DNA of 64,000 bases from Chryseobacterium ginsenosidimutans. Lineage in GTDB: Bacteria > Bacteroidota > Bacteroidia > Flavobacteriales > Weeksellaceae. Position 1 is the stretch's first letter. Each line of letters starts with the position of its first letter. Location of the stretch: positions 3,889,001 to 3,953,000 of the forward strand of contig NZ_JAUSXC010000001.1 of NCBI RefSeq assembly GCF_030823405.1, read 5' to 3'. This document shows, one piece after another, positions 45,191 through 54,007 of this stretch. The position numbers were made by a program, and so were the translations under genes. The notes beneath the pieces were generated by a model. It searched no databases. It was given only the letters and a program-made list of their open reading frames with translations, and was not told where the DNA came from.

Positions 45191-45556
45191 ATGGAAATCG
45201 TTGCAAAAATTTTGATCGCATTAGTCGCAATAGAACATATCTACATTCTCTGGATGGAAATGTTTGCATGGGAAACCAAAGGAAAAGAAGTTTTCAAAGC
45301 AGCTTTACCTGCAGAAATGTTTAAACCGACAAAAGGTTTAGCGGCAAATCAGGGATTGTATAATGGTTTTCTTGCTGCCGGATTAATCTGGTCTTTTTTG
45401 ATTGAAGATCCAAAATGGCAGACGAATGTTTCTCTATTTTTCCTGAGTTGTGTAGCGATTGCCGGAATTTACGGTGCAATTTCTGCAACAAAAAAAATAT
45501 TTTTTGTCCAGGCGCTACCTGCGATCTTGGGGATTGTGGCGGTTTTGTTGAAATAA
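45191..45556 (+). CDS. DUF1304 membrane protein
   Basis: This 121-residue protein has about four transmembrane helices and the DUF1304 start LVAIEHIYILWMEMFAWET with GLAANQGLYNGFLAAGL. Its function is unknown. It is divergent from the Crp-like regulator, which may control it. Confidence 0.87.
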   Translation: MEIVAKILIALVAIEHIYILWMEMFAWETKGKEVFKAALPAEMFKPTKGLAANQGLYNGFLAAGLIWSFLIEDPKWQTNVSLFFLSCVAIAGIYGAISATKKIFFVQALPAILGIVAVLLK

Positions 45557-45625
45557 AATCCCCTCTTTGAAATTAACATAAAGATTGTAATTCTGCAAAA
45601 TTATTTTTAAGCAATTGACACCTAC

Positions 45626-45692
45626 TTTGTCATTCCATAGGAATCTCTACAAATAATTAAAAACTTGGTTGAGATTCTTACGAAATAACAAC
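45626..45692. repeat. REP-like imperfect inverted repeat, degenerate copy
   Basis: The arms TTGTCATTCCATAGGAATCT and GAGATTCTTACGAAATAACA are related to the 23-bp inverted repeat at 57604-57676, with several mismatches. It lies in a gene-free stretch between the ends of the DUF1304 and thioredoxin genes. Confidence 0.55.
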
Positions 45693-45733
45693 TTTACGGA
45701 TATTTCCTGAGCTAAAAGTCTTTGTTAAACAAA

Positions 45734-46201
45734 CTATAAAGCTGAAATTTCGATCAATTTTTCTTTCATTTTTTCAGGTTTAAATTCTCCTTCATGGTAA
45801 TAAAGCAACTCCTGATTCTCATCTAAAATAATCCACAACGGATAGATAGGTTGGTTTTTATTCTTCGATAAAGCTAAAGCAAGCTCATGAATTCCGGAAT
45901 TTCCGTTTGTTAAATAATTAAATTCCTTTTCCTGAAAACTGATTTTTTCTTTTGTTTTTTCAGCATTAAAGTTGATAAAATAAAAGTTTTCGTCAATCAT
46001 TTTAATCAGCTCTTTATTCTTATTCAAATTAAAATATTCTATCTTGCAGATCGCACACCAATCCGTATAAAGATGAATTATAACTGGTTTTTTATTTTCT
46101 TTCTGTAATTTTTCAAGATCTGAAAAAATGACTGTTTTCATCTGGGAAAGACAAAAGCAAGGCATTAAAAATAACATTAAAAGATACATAAGTCTTTTCA
46201 T
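45734..46201 (-). CDS. Exported thioredoxin-family protein
   Basis: This 155-residue protein has a signal peptide (~1-20) and a thioredoxin fold with the active site WCAIC (~49-53) in YTDWCAICK. It probably acts in the periplasm on disulfides. Its ATG overlaps the TGA of the TonB receptor gene (ATGA), so the two are translationally coupled and presumably work together. Confidence 0.88.
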   Translation of the reverse strand: MKRLMYLLMLFLMPCFCLSQMKTVIFSDLEKLQKENKKPVIIHLYTDWCAICKIEYFNLNKNKELIKMIDENFYFINFNAEKTKEKISFQEKEFNYLTNGNSGIHELALALSKNKNQPIYPLWIILDENQELLYYHEGEFKPEKMKEKLIEISAL

Positions 46202-48270
46202 TTCAAAGTATATTTAACACCCAGAAAACCTCTGATTCTCTGCATCGGAGCATAACCATAAGTGGTATCAAAAGTATAATCATTCGGGTTATTGATCGGG
46301 TCATTCACATTTTTATCAAACGGATCAAATGGTCTCATCAACGGATCTTTCGGGGTGAAATTGAACAGATTTTTAATTCCGCAATACACTTCAAATCCTG
46401 ATTTGAAACTTTTTGAAACCTGAATATTTGCCAACGAATAAAACGGAGAATATTCCGGTCGGTAATCATTCGGTAAAACAGGCAATCGCATCGGTCCGTA
46501 AAACTGACCTGTGAAATCTACTGTCAGATTATTTTTAAATTTATAGGTCAAACTGTACGTTCCGCTCCATTTTGGGGCGTGAAGCTGTTCAACTTTTTCA
46601 TTTTCACCATCAAATTTCTGATATACATCCAAATAAGTTACACCCAAATTGACGCTTAAAGGAAAACTGAAATTGTAATCAAGATTTAAAGACAAACCTC
46701 GAGAAACGCCATAGCCTTGAAGATTATCATATATAATTTTGTCCGGCTCCGTATCAAAATCACCAACAATTTTATTGCTGAAATAAGTATAAAATGCAGA
46801 AGCATCCAAATTAATCATTCTCTCACCAACCGGTATTTTCCACATATAGTTTAAATTTCCGTTGACAGATCTTTCAGGTTTTAAATTTGATTTAATAACA
46901 ACTTCACGTGAACCCGTCAAAGCTGCATGATCTTCCGTAAACAAATTCACCACACGAAAACCAGTTCCGAAATTGAATCTCAACGTATGATAAGGATTCG
47001 GAGAAAACTTCCATGCAAAACGCGGCGAATGCACAGAATGATGAATTTTATCGTAATCAAATCTGTACCCCAACAGCAAAGTATGTTTCTCATTAATTTC
47101 CCACTGATCCTGAATAAACGCTCCGAAAATTGGTGATTTCATCGGTTCGCTTGTGAAACCATCTGAGGATAATGTCCCGGGTGTATTATCATCATAAAAA
47201 GTTTTTTTGAAAGTAATTCCTGTAATTAAATCGTGATTCCCAAGTTTTTTATCCCAATACGTCTGTACAAAAGCTACTTTCTGTGTCGCATTAAAAGGAT
47301 TGCTTCCATAAAAAGAATTCTGATCATGAAAATTATATGAAAACTGAGTGATAATATTTTCTTTCATCGGCCATTGGTACATCCCAAAAGCCTCTATTCT
47401 ATTGGTATAAATGCTTTCTCCGTACACTTTATTGCTTCCGCGATACGATTTATTCCACTGCATTTCGCCTCCAAAACGGTCTTCATATAAATATCTCAAG
47501 GCAAAACTCGCCAATCTGTTTTCTTTTCTCTGGAAATTCCATTTATTGAAAACTGAAATCCTGTTTTGCAAAGCTGCATCGGTGAAATTGTCTTTATTTT
47601 CATCGAATCTTTTGGTAGAATTAAAATAATTTAAACTTAATAGTGATGCAACATTTTTTCCAAAATTAAATTTCGTAGACAAATCCACATTATTCTCAGC
47701 CCAGGTTGTTGTCATGAGATCAACACTCAATTTCGGGGCGGTCAAAGCGTTTTTAGTGATAATATTAATGACTCCGCCCATCGCTTCAGAACCGTAAAGA
47801 GACGAAGCAGGACCTTTTACAACCTCAATTCTATCGATCAGACTATTGGGAATTCCACTTAAACCGTAAACGGTGGAAAGTGAGCTCACAATCGGCATTC
47901 CATCAATTAAAATCATCGTGTAAGGCCCTTCCAATCCATTGATATGAATATCTCCTGTATTGCAAACCGAGCAGTTTAACTGAGGTTTCACACCGTTTAC
48001 CATGGCAATCGCTTCAAAAATATTCGGAGTCGGGTTTTTCTGGAAAAATTTCTGACTGTAAATTTCCACATTCACAGGACTTTTCGATTTACTGATCGGT
48101 TTTATTGTTCCTGTTATGACAACGTCATCAATTAATTTAGTTTTAATTTCTTTCTTGGCAGAAATTTTAACCGAGTCATTTTTTTTTGATTGGTTTATTT
48201 CTAAACTATCCGCTTCCTGTGAAAAGCAATAGCCCGAAAAAAAGATTGCAAAAAGTAATATTCGCTTCAT
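46198..48270 (-). CDS. TonB-dependent outer-membrane receptor
   Basis: This 690-residue receptor has a signal peptide ending FSQ (~18), a plug domain (~40-165) with INGLEGPYTMILIDGMPI and GSEAMGGVINIITK, and a 22-strand barrel ending in a Phe/Lys-rich C-terminus (VKYTLK). The plug has a Cys pair in NCSVCNTG (about residues 97-100). I chose the ATG at 48270; the earlier in-frame start adds non-signal residues. The substrate is unknown. The Cys pair and the coupled exported thioredoxin hint at a redox-sensitive or metal-related ligand (inference). Confidence 0.9.
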   Translation of the reverse strand: MKRILLFAIFFSGYCFSQEADSLEINQSKKNDSVKISAKKEIKTKLIDDVVITGTIKPISKSKSPVNVEIYSQKFFQKNPTPNIFEAIAMVNGVKPQLNCSVCNTGDIHINGLEGPYTMILIDGMPIVSSLSTVYGLSGIPNSLIDRIEVVKGPASSLYGSEAMGGVINIITKNALTAPKLSVDLMTTTWAENNVDLSTKFNFGKNVASLLSLNYFNSTKRFDENKDNFTDAALQNRISVFNKWNFQRKENRLASFALRYLYEDRFGGEMQWNKSYRGSNKVYGESIYTNRIEAFGMYQWPMKENIITQFSYNFHDQNSFYGSNPFNATQKVAFVQTYWDKKLGNHDLITGITFKKTFYDDNTPGTLSSDGFTSEPMKSPIFGAFIQDQWEINEKHTLLLGYRFDYDKIHHSVHSPRFAWKFSPNPYHTLRFNFGTGFRVVNLFTEDHAALTGSREVVIKSNLKPERSVNGNLNYMWKIPVGERMINLDASAFYTYFSNKIVGDFDTEPDKIIYDNLQGYGVSRGLSLNLDYNFSFPLSVNLGVTYLDVYQKFDGENEKVEQLHAPKWSGTYSLTYKFKNNLTVDFTGQFYGPMRLPVLPNDYRPEYSPFYSLANIQVSKSFKSGFEVYCGIKNLFNFTPKDPLMRPFDPFDKNVNDPINNPNDYTFDTTYGYAPMQRIRGFLGVKYTLK

Positions 48271-48362
48271 GAAATTAAAATTGTTAGACAAAACTAACAT
48301 TTATTTTTAGAACAACAAAACTTAAATAAATTTGTTTTTAATTTCAATTCATTAAAAAATAT

Positions 48363-48370
48363 TAAATTTG
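48363..48370 (+). promoter_or_regulatory. Probable -7 box of the homogentisate dioxygenase gene
   Basis: TAAATTTG fits TAnnTTTG and lies 21 bp before the start codon. A TTTG further upstream is 28 bp away, too far for a normal -33 element. Confidence 0.4.
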
Positions 48371-48391
48371 AGATTCCACATATAAAGTAAA

Positions 48392-49579
48392 ATGAGATAT
48401 CATCAATCGGGAAATATCCCACCAAAAAGGCATACGATTTTCAAATCTCCGGAAGATAAATTCTATTATGAACAGCTTTTCGGGACTGAAGGTTTTCACG
48501 GAATTTCTTCTTTGTTATACCATATTCACCGCCCGACTCAGATAAAATCTATCGGTGAAGCAAAAGATGTAACTCCGAAAATTGCCGTTGATAAAAATGT
48601 AACACCAAGAATGTTTAAAGGAATGAATGTAACTCCTGAAGACGATTTTATGGACAGCCGAAAGTTTTTAATGGTGAACAATGACCTGAAAATGGGATTG
48701 TCGAAGCCAAGAAAATCAATGGATTATTTCTACAAAAATGCTGAATGTGACGAACTTTTATATGTTCATAACGGAAGCGGAATTTTGAAAACTTTTGTTG
48801 GTGACTTAGAATTTTCAGTTGGCGATTATCTGATTATTCCGAGAGGAACCATTTATCAGGTTGAATTGAATTCTGATGATACCGTTTTCTTCGTTGTGGA
48901 AAGTCACTCTCCGATTTACACACCAAAAAGATACAGAAATGAATTCGGACAGCTTTTAGAACATTCTCCATTCTGCGAAAGAGATATTATTGCACCAACT
49001 TTTAAGGGACCAAAAGACGAAAAAGGAGAATTTTTAATTAAAGTAAAAAAAGAAAATCAAATCACTGATTTCATCTACGCAACGCACCCGTTTGATGTTG
49101 TAGGCTGGGACGGTTATTTTTATCCTTATAAATTTAATATTAAAAATTTCGAGCCAATTACAGGTAGAATTCACCAACCGCCACCGGTTCACCAGACTTT
49201 TGAAGCACACAATTTTGTGGTTTGCTCGTTCTGCGCAAGAATGTACGATTATCATCCGATGGCAATTCCGGCGCCTTACAATCACTCAAATATTGATTCT
49301 GATGAGGTTTTATTTTACACGGAAGGTGATTTTATGAGCCGTAATCATATTGACTTGATGGATTTTACGCTTCACCCCGGAGGAATCGTTCACGGACCTC
49401 ATCCCGGAGCAATGGAAAGAAGTATCGGTAAGAAATTTACTGAAGAATATGCAGTAATGGTTGATCCTTTCCGTCCTTTGAAAATTACAGAAGAAGCGAT
49501 GAAAGTCGAAGATCCGTCTTATAAAACTTCTTGGTTGGAAAGCGAAGATCATGGTTTGGAAGACCGTTCTCAGGAATAA
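48392..49579 (+). CDS. hmgA: Homogentisate 1,2-dioxygenase
   Basis: This 395-residue Fe(II) cupin enzyme opens homogentisate to maleylacetoacetate in tyrosine catabolism. Family motifs are visible: MRYHQSGNIPPKRH, HQPPPVHQTFEAHNF and HPGGIVHGPHPG, the last two carrying the metal-ligand and catalytic His residues (~270-345). It is the first gene of a tyrosine-degradation run and has its own terminator. Confidence 0.95.
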   Translation: MRYHQSGNIPPKRHTIFKSPEDKFYYEQLFGTEGFHGISSLLYHIHRPTQIKSIGEAKDVTPKIAVDKNVTPRMFKGMNVTPEDDFMDSRKFLMVNNDLKMGLSKPRKSMDYFYKNAECDELLYVHNGSGILKTFVGDLEFSVGDYLIIPRGTIYQVELNSDDTVFFVVESHSPIYTPKRYRNEFGQLLEHSPFCERDIIAPTFKGPKDEKGEFLIKVKKENQITDFIYATHPFDVVGWDGYFYPYKFNIKNFEPITGRIHQPPPVHQTFEAHNFVVCSFCARMYDYHPMAIPAPYNHSNIDSDEVLFYTEGDFMSRNHIDLMDFTLHPGGIVHGPHPGAMERSIGKKFTEEYAVMVDPFRPLKITEEAMKVEDPSYKTSWLESEDHGLEDRSQE

Positions 49580-49602
49580 GAAACCGTTTATAATTAAAAT
49601 AT

Positions 49603-49637
49603 AAAAAGGGCTAAATATAATCCATTTAGCCCTTTTT
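49603..49637 (+). terminator. Rho-independent terminator after hmgA
   Basis: A 14-bp perfect stem (49603-49616 with 49624-49637) with a 7-nt loop is followed by T. Confidence 0.9.
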
Positions 49638-49764
49638 TACGTATTAAGTTACTAAAACATGATAAATGTTTTAAAAAAACCAACTTAATTTTAAGCTAAA
49701 TAAAAGCAATATGGAGTACCTTTAAGTGATTAAAATCGTAAATAATAATCATTAAAACTTTAAT

Positions 49765-51039
49765 ATGCACAATTATATTAGCGCAGAAGAAGCAATTTAT
49801 ACGATCAAAAGCGGGAACCGTGTTTTCTTTCACGGAAGCGCGTGTACTCCGAATTATTTAATTGACGAATTGGCAAGACAGTCTCACCGACTGGATAATG
49901 TAGAAATGGTTTCTATCACTCAACAGGGAAACGTAGAGATCGCAAAACCTGAATACAAGGACAAATTTTTCGTGAATTCTTTGTTTGTCTCAACATCGGT
50001 ACGGGATGCCGTAAATTCTGACAGAGGCGATTTTGTTCCTGTATTTTTAAGTGAAATTCCTATTTTATTCAGAAAAAATATTTTGCCGCTGGATGTGGCT
50101 TTAATTACCGTTTCACCACCCGACAAACATGGTTTTTGCACATTGGGAACTTCAGTAGATGTGGCAAGAGCAGCCGTTGATACAGCAAAACTGATTGTTG
50201 CCATCGTAAATCCCTTAATGCCGAGAACTCATGGCGATGGAATGATTCATGTAAACAGAATCAATAAACTGGTTTGGCACGAAGAAGAGCTTCCAACCGT
50301 AGATTACGGAGCAAAAGTAGGTCCTGATGAAATGCTTGTCGGAAAAAATGTGGCCGAATTAATTGACGATAAATCAACGTTACAAATGGGTATCGGAACG
50401 ATTCCTGATGCTGTTTTAAAATGTTTAGGAAATCATAAGGATCTGGGAGTTCATACAGAAATGCTGAGCGACGGTGTTATTGATTTGATTCAAAATGATG
50501 TTATCAATAATAAATATAAAGGCTACAACGACAACAAAACAATCACAAGCTTCTGTTTCGGAACCAGAAAATTATACGATTACGTTGATGACAATACGGT
50601 TTTTTCATTTGATGATGTAAGCAATGTCAATTTCCCGATTAATATCATGAGAAACAAAAAAATGGTTGCCATCAATTCTGCCATTGAAATCGATCTTACT
50701 GGCCAAGTCTGCGCAGATTCAATAGGAACTATGCAATACAGCGGAATCGGCGGACAGATGGATTTTATGAGAGGAGCCGCATTAAGTGAAGACGGGAAAC
50801 CAATTATCGCCATTACTTCAAGAACAAAGAGAGGAATTTCGAGAATTGTGCCATTCTTAAAACAGGGAGCCGGAGTGGTAACAACCAGAGGACACATTCA
50901 TTGGGTAGTAACCGAATACGGAACCGCTTATCTGTACGGGAAAAACCTTCGCCAGAGAGCTCAGGAACTCATCAGTATTGCGCATCCTGATGACAGAGAA
51001 ATGCTGGCAAGAGCAGCTTACGAAAGATTTAAGCATTAA
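49765..51039 (+). CDS. Acetyl-CoA hydrolase/transferase family CoA transferase
   Basis: This 424-residue family I-type CoA transferase has an N-terminal half beginning SGNRVFFHGSACTP, the catalytic-type Glu in VHTEMLSDG (~235), and the C-terminal signature GIGGQMDFMRGA. It may transfer CoA to acetoacetate, acetate or 4-hydroxybutyrate. Next to homogentisate breakdown (which yields acetoacetate and fumarate), activation of acetoacetate is a reasonable guess. A TACCTTTA box upstream may be its promoter. Confidence 0.88.
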   Translation: MHNYISAEEAIYTIKSGNRVFFHGSACTPNYLIDELARQSHRLDNVEMVSITQQGNVEIAKPEYKDKFFVNSLFVSTSVRDAVNSDRGDFVPVFLSEIPILFRKNILPLDVALITVSPPDKHGFCTLGTSVDVARAAVDTAKLIVAIVNPLMPRTHGDGMIHVNRINKLVWHEEELPTVDYGAKVGPDEMLVGKNVAELIDDKSTLQMGIGTIPDAVLKCLGNHKDLGVHTEMLSDGVIDLIQNDVINNKYKGYNDNKTITSFCFGTRKLYDYVDDNTVFSFDDVSNVNFPINIMRNKKMVAINSAIEIDLTGQVCADSIGTMQYSGIGGQMDFMRGAALSEDGKPIIAITSRTKRGISRIVPFLKQGAGVVTTRGHIHWVVTEYGTAYLYGKNLRQRAQELISIAHPDDREMLARAAYERFKH

Positions 51040-51173
51040 TTCCTTTTGTACTTAAATTTTTTAATATTTAATTCTTAATTTAATCTAAAAAACGTACATT
51101 TAATTAAAAGAAATAGTAAAAAAACTCAATAAATAGCAGTATTTTTACTAAAAAGCTTTTTAAACATAAGGAA

Positions 51174-51954
51174 TTGAAAACTATATATAATTCGATACGG
51201 GAAGAAATTGTCAGGCATTCTAAGGTAATGAATTCGGTTTTGGGGAATGTTCAGGAATGGAAGAGAAGCCATTACATTATTCTTTCTGAAATTATTAAAG
51301 AGGAATTATCTGAAGCTGAGGAACTAAAAGGTGAAAAAAAAATTCGAGATAGGAAACACTATTTCGCATGTTACGTTACAGCGCTTTTTTGAAAATGATT
51401 ATCAGGACAAAACACATAATGATCTGAGGTTTTTAAAAACTTTAGATAAGATCTGTATTTTTTTAGGGTACAAAGACCTAAACGCCTATATCCAGTTTGT
51501 AAAAGAAAAAAGACAGGAAAATAATGAATCCGATAGCCAGAAATTTCTTCAAATGGTCTATGATTACTGTTCTACTGTTTTTGATTTTTATAAACAATTT
51601 CCCAATCACAAAACCGAGCTTTTTAAAAAACTTGTCTTCGATGAATCTCCATTTTTAGAAAGAGCTTCGCAGTTCAGCAAAGAATTATGCGATCGTGACT
51701 TCCGATTGGTAACAAAAAACAACCGTTCAAATTACGAGGTTTTTGATATTCATATCGTCACAGATGAGCCCGACAAAAAAATCCTGGAATCTCAGGAATT
51801 CTGGAACCTTTTATTCAAAGTGGGAGAAACAGGTGAAGAACATTTTGTAAATCAGTTAAATACTCAGATATATTTTATTCGTAAAATCGACAACGTATGG
51901 AAGATTTGGGACAATTATAATCCTGATGCAGGAAGATTGAACAGTATTAAATAA
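51174..51954 (+). pseudogene. Frameshifted (or slippage-decoded) gene of unknown function
   Basis: Two overlapping frames (51174-51392 from TTG, and 51331-51954 from GTG) together give one continuous ~260-residue helical protein. The break is at a run of nine A (51334-51342). Removing one A joins the frames as GEKKFEIGNTISHVTL, which reads like an unbroken protein. The continuous product has an N-terminal helical part and a region (TLQRFFENDYQD with LRFLKTLDKICIFLGY) resembling a DNA-binding or regulator helix bundle. Either the gene is damaged, the base call is wrong, or slippage on A9 makes the full protein. The second frame alone (207 residues from GTG) is otherwise intact. Confidence 0.6.
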
Positions 51955-51958
51955 AAAA

Positions 51959-51986
51959 GAAAGCCGAGGAAATCCTGAGGCTTTCG
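51959..51986 (+). terminator. Possible terminator after the frameshifted gene
   Basis: A short stem, GAAAGCC paired with GGCTTTC around 51959-51986, is followed by GTGTTT. It is modest in strength. Confidence 0.45.
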
Positions 51987-52189
51987 TGTTTCGAAAATAT
52001 TTTTTTGTCACTTGTTGTTTGTACAAAAGTATAACTCTTAGTTACAACACAATAAACTTAAGCAGACTTAAATGAACTCTTCTTTAAGCTTTTGTTAAAC
52101 TTGCCTAACGTTTGTTTGTTTATATTTTTCGTATTAGTAAGAAATTCGTAATTTGCATACCCATAAATAAAAAAGTAAAAATAGAAAAT

Positions 52190-53320
52190 ATGTCAACACT
52201 TACATTTGCCGAAAAAATTGCTCAAGCAGAGAATTTTTTGCCAATTAATGGTACAGATTACATTGAGTTTTATGTAGGAAATGCTAAACAGGCTGCTCAT
52301 TTTTATAAAACCGCTTTTGGTTTTCAGTCTGTTGCATACGCTGGTCCTGAAACAGGAGTAAGAGACCGTGCTTCTTACGTTCTTCAACAGGGAAAAATAA
52401 GATTGATCTTAACAACCGGTCTTAAATCTGATTCCCCAATCAGCGAGCATGTAAAAAAACACGGTGATGGAGTGAAAATCTTGGCACTTTGGGTAGACGA
52501 TGCTTATCAGGCTTTCGAAGAAACTACAAAAAGAGGTGGAAAGCCATATTTGGAGCCTGTAACTTTAACAGACGAGCATGGTGAAGTAAGAATGTCTGGG
52601 ATTTATACTTACGGAGAAACTATTCACATGTTTATCGAAAGAAAAAACTATACAGGACCTTTCATGCCTGGTTATGAAAAATGGGAAAGCTCTTATAAGC
52701 CTGAAGATGCAGGTTTATTATATGTAGACCACTGTGTAGGAAACGTAGGCTGGGACAGAATGATCCCAACGGTAGAATGGTATGAAAAAGTAATGGGATT
52801 TGTGAATATTCTTTCTTTTGACGACAAACAGATCAACACAGAATATTCTGCTTTGATGTCTAAAGTAATGTCAAACGGAAACGGATTCGCAAAATTCCCT
52901 ATTAACGAGCCCGCAGAAGGTAAAAAGAAATCTCAGGTAGAAGAATATCTTGACTTCTACGAGGGTGAAGGTGTACAGCACATCGCTGTTGCGACAAGAG
53001 ATATCATCCACACAGTAACTGAGCTTAAAAAACGTGGTGTAGAGTTCCTTTCTGCTCCACCGGAAGCTTATTATGACATGGTTCCTGAAAGAGTTGGACA
53101 TATCGATGAAGATCTTAAAAAACTTCAGGATCTTGGGATCTTAATTGACCATGATGAAGAAGGATATTTATTACAAATCTTTACAAAACCGGTAGAAGAC
53201 CGCCCTACTCTATTCTTTGAAATCATTGAAAGACACGGAGCTCAGAGTTTTGGTGCAGGTAACTTTAAAGCATTGTTTGAAGCATTGGAAAGAGAACAGG
53301 AAAGAAGAGGAAATCTTTAA
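52190..53320 (+). CDS. hpd: 4-Hydroxyphenylpyruvate dioxygenase
   Basis: This 376-residue Fe(II) enzyme turns 4-hydroxyphenylpyruvate into homogentisate. It has two vicinal-oxygen-chelate domains; the C-terminal one holds the metal ligands His in VDHCVGNV (~180), His in VQHIAVAT (~263) and Glu in FFEIIERHG (~345). I chose the ATG at 52190 (MSTLTFAEK). An upstream in-frame start at 52112 adds leader-like residues. Confidence 0.95.
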   Translation: MSTLTFAEKIAQAENFLPINGTDYIEFYVGNAKQAAHFYKTAFGFQSVAYAGPETGVRDRASYVLQQGKIRLILTTGLKSDSPISEHVKKHGDGVKILALWVDDAYQAFEETTKRGGKPYLEPVTLTDEHGEVRMSGIYTYGETIHMFIERKNYTGPFMPGYEKWESSYKPEDAGLLYVDHCVGNVGWDRMIPTVEWYEKVMGFVNILSFDDKQINTEYSALMSKVMSNGNGFAKFPINEPAEGKKKSQVEEYLDFYEGEGVQHIAVATRDIIHTVTELKKRGVEFLSAPPEAYYDMVPERVGHIDEDLKKLQDLGILIDHDEEGYLLQIFTKPVEDRPTLFFEIIERHGAQSFGAGNFKALFEALEREQERRGNL

Positions 53321-53336
53321 TTTAAATACAATACAG

Positions 53337-53369
53337 AGTTTTGTCAGGATGTAAAATCTTGACAAAACT
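53337..53369 (+). terminator. Rho-independent terminator after hpd
   Basis: A 10-bp stem (53337-53346 with 53360-53369) is followed by T7. Confidence 0.85.
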
Positions 53370-53389
53370 TTTTTTTAAAACACATTATT

Positions 53390-53875
53390 ATGAAGAAAAT
53401 TTTTGTTGGATTTTTATTTTTTGGAGCAACATTTGGCTTAAAAGCACAATATGGTTCATTAAATGATATTCTTACCCGCCTTGAAGAAAGAAAAGGAGTC
53501 AATCAACATCTGGAGTCTGTAAATATTGATAACAAAAAATTTGTTTTCATTAAAGACGAAACAGATCATACGGAAAGAGATTTTATTGTTATTAAAGGCA
53601 ATAAAGTTACTTATGTAGAAGTTTTTGATGATAAAGCTACAGGAGAAACAAATTCAAATGTTTTTTCGGGCGATATTGTAAGAAACAAAAAAAACATTTT
53701 TTCTTTAAGAGCCGATATGCTGGAAAATCAAAAAGTTCCGATTCCCGTTACCAAAACTTTATTATTAACAAGGCAGGATGACATTCTGTATCTTATTGAT
53801 ATTAATACAAGAGCCAGATGGATAGACGAAGAGTCTTTCTCTAAGGCTCAGAAAAAAAGTAAAGCTAAAAAATAA
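53390..53875 (+). CDS. Small exported protein of unknown function
   Basis: This 161-residue protein has a signal peptide ending LKAQ (~20). The mature part is beta-rich, with Asp/Lys/Thr and a charged Lys-rich end. No family was recognised. It lies between hpd and the fumarylacetoacetase gene on the same strand but has no known link to tyrosine breakdown. Confidence 0.75.
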   Translation: MKKIFVGFLFFGATFGLKAQYGSLNDILTRLEERKGVNQHLESVNIDNKKFVFIKDETDHTERDFIVIKGNKVTYVEVFDDKATGETNSNVFSGDIVRNKKNIFSLRADMLENQKVPIPVTKTLLLTRQDDILYLIDINTRARWIDEESFSKAQKKSKAKK

Positions 53876-54007
53876 TATTTTGACCAATCATTGCAACGAA
53901 GTAATTTCTTAGAACACTAAAAAAAATATGAAATTAGTGTTAATTCAAAATATTAAAAACTAAATTTTAACGGGTTTTAATTAAATCCAAATCAAATTCA
54001 AAAAATT

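Noticed and set aside
46198..48300. Start of the TonB receptor at 48300
   Set aside because: It adds ten residues before a normal signal peptide; the ATG at 48270 fits better.
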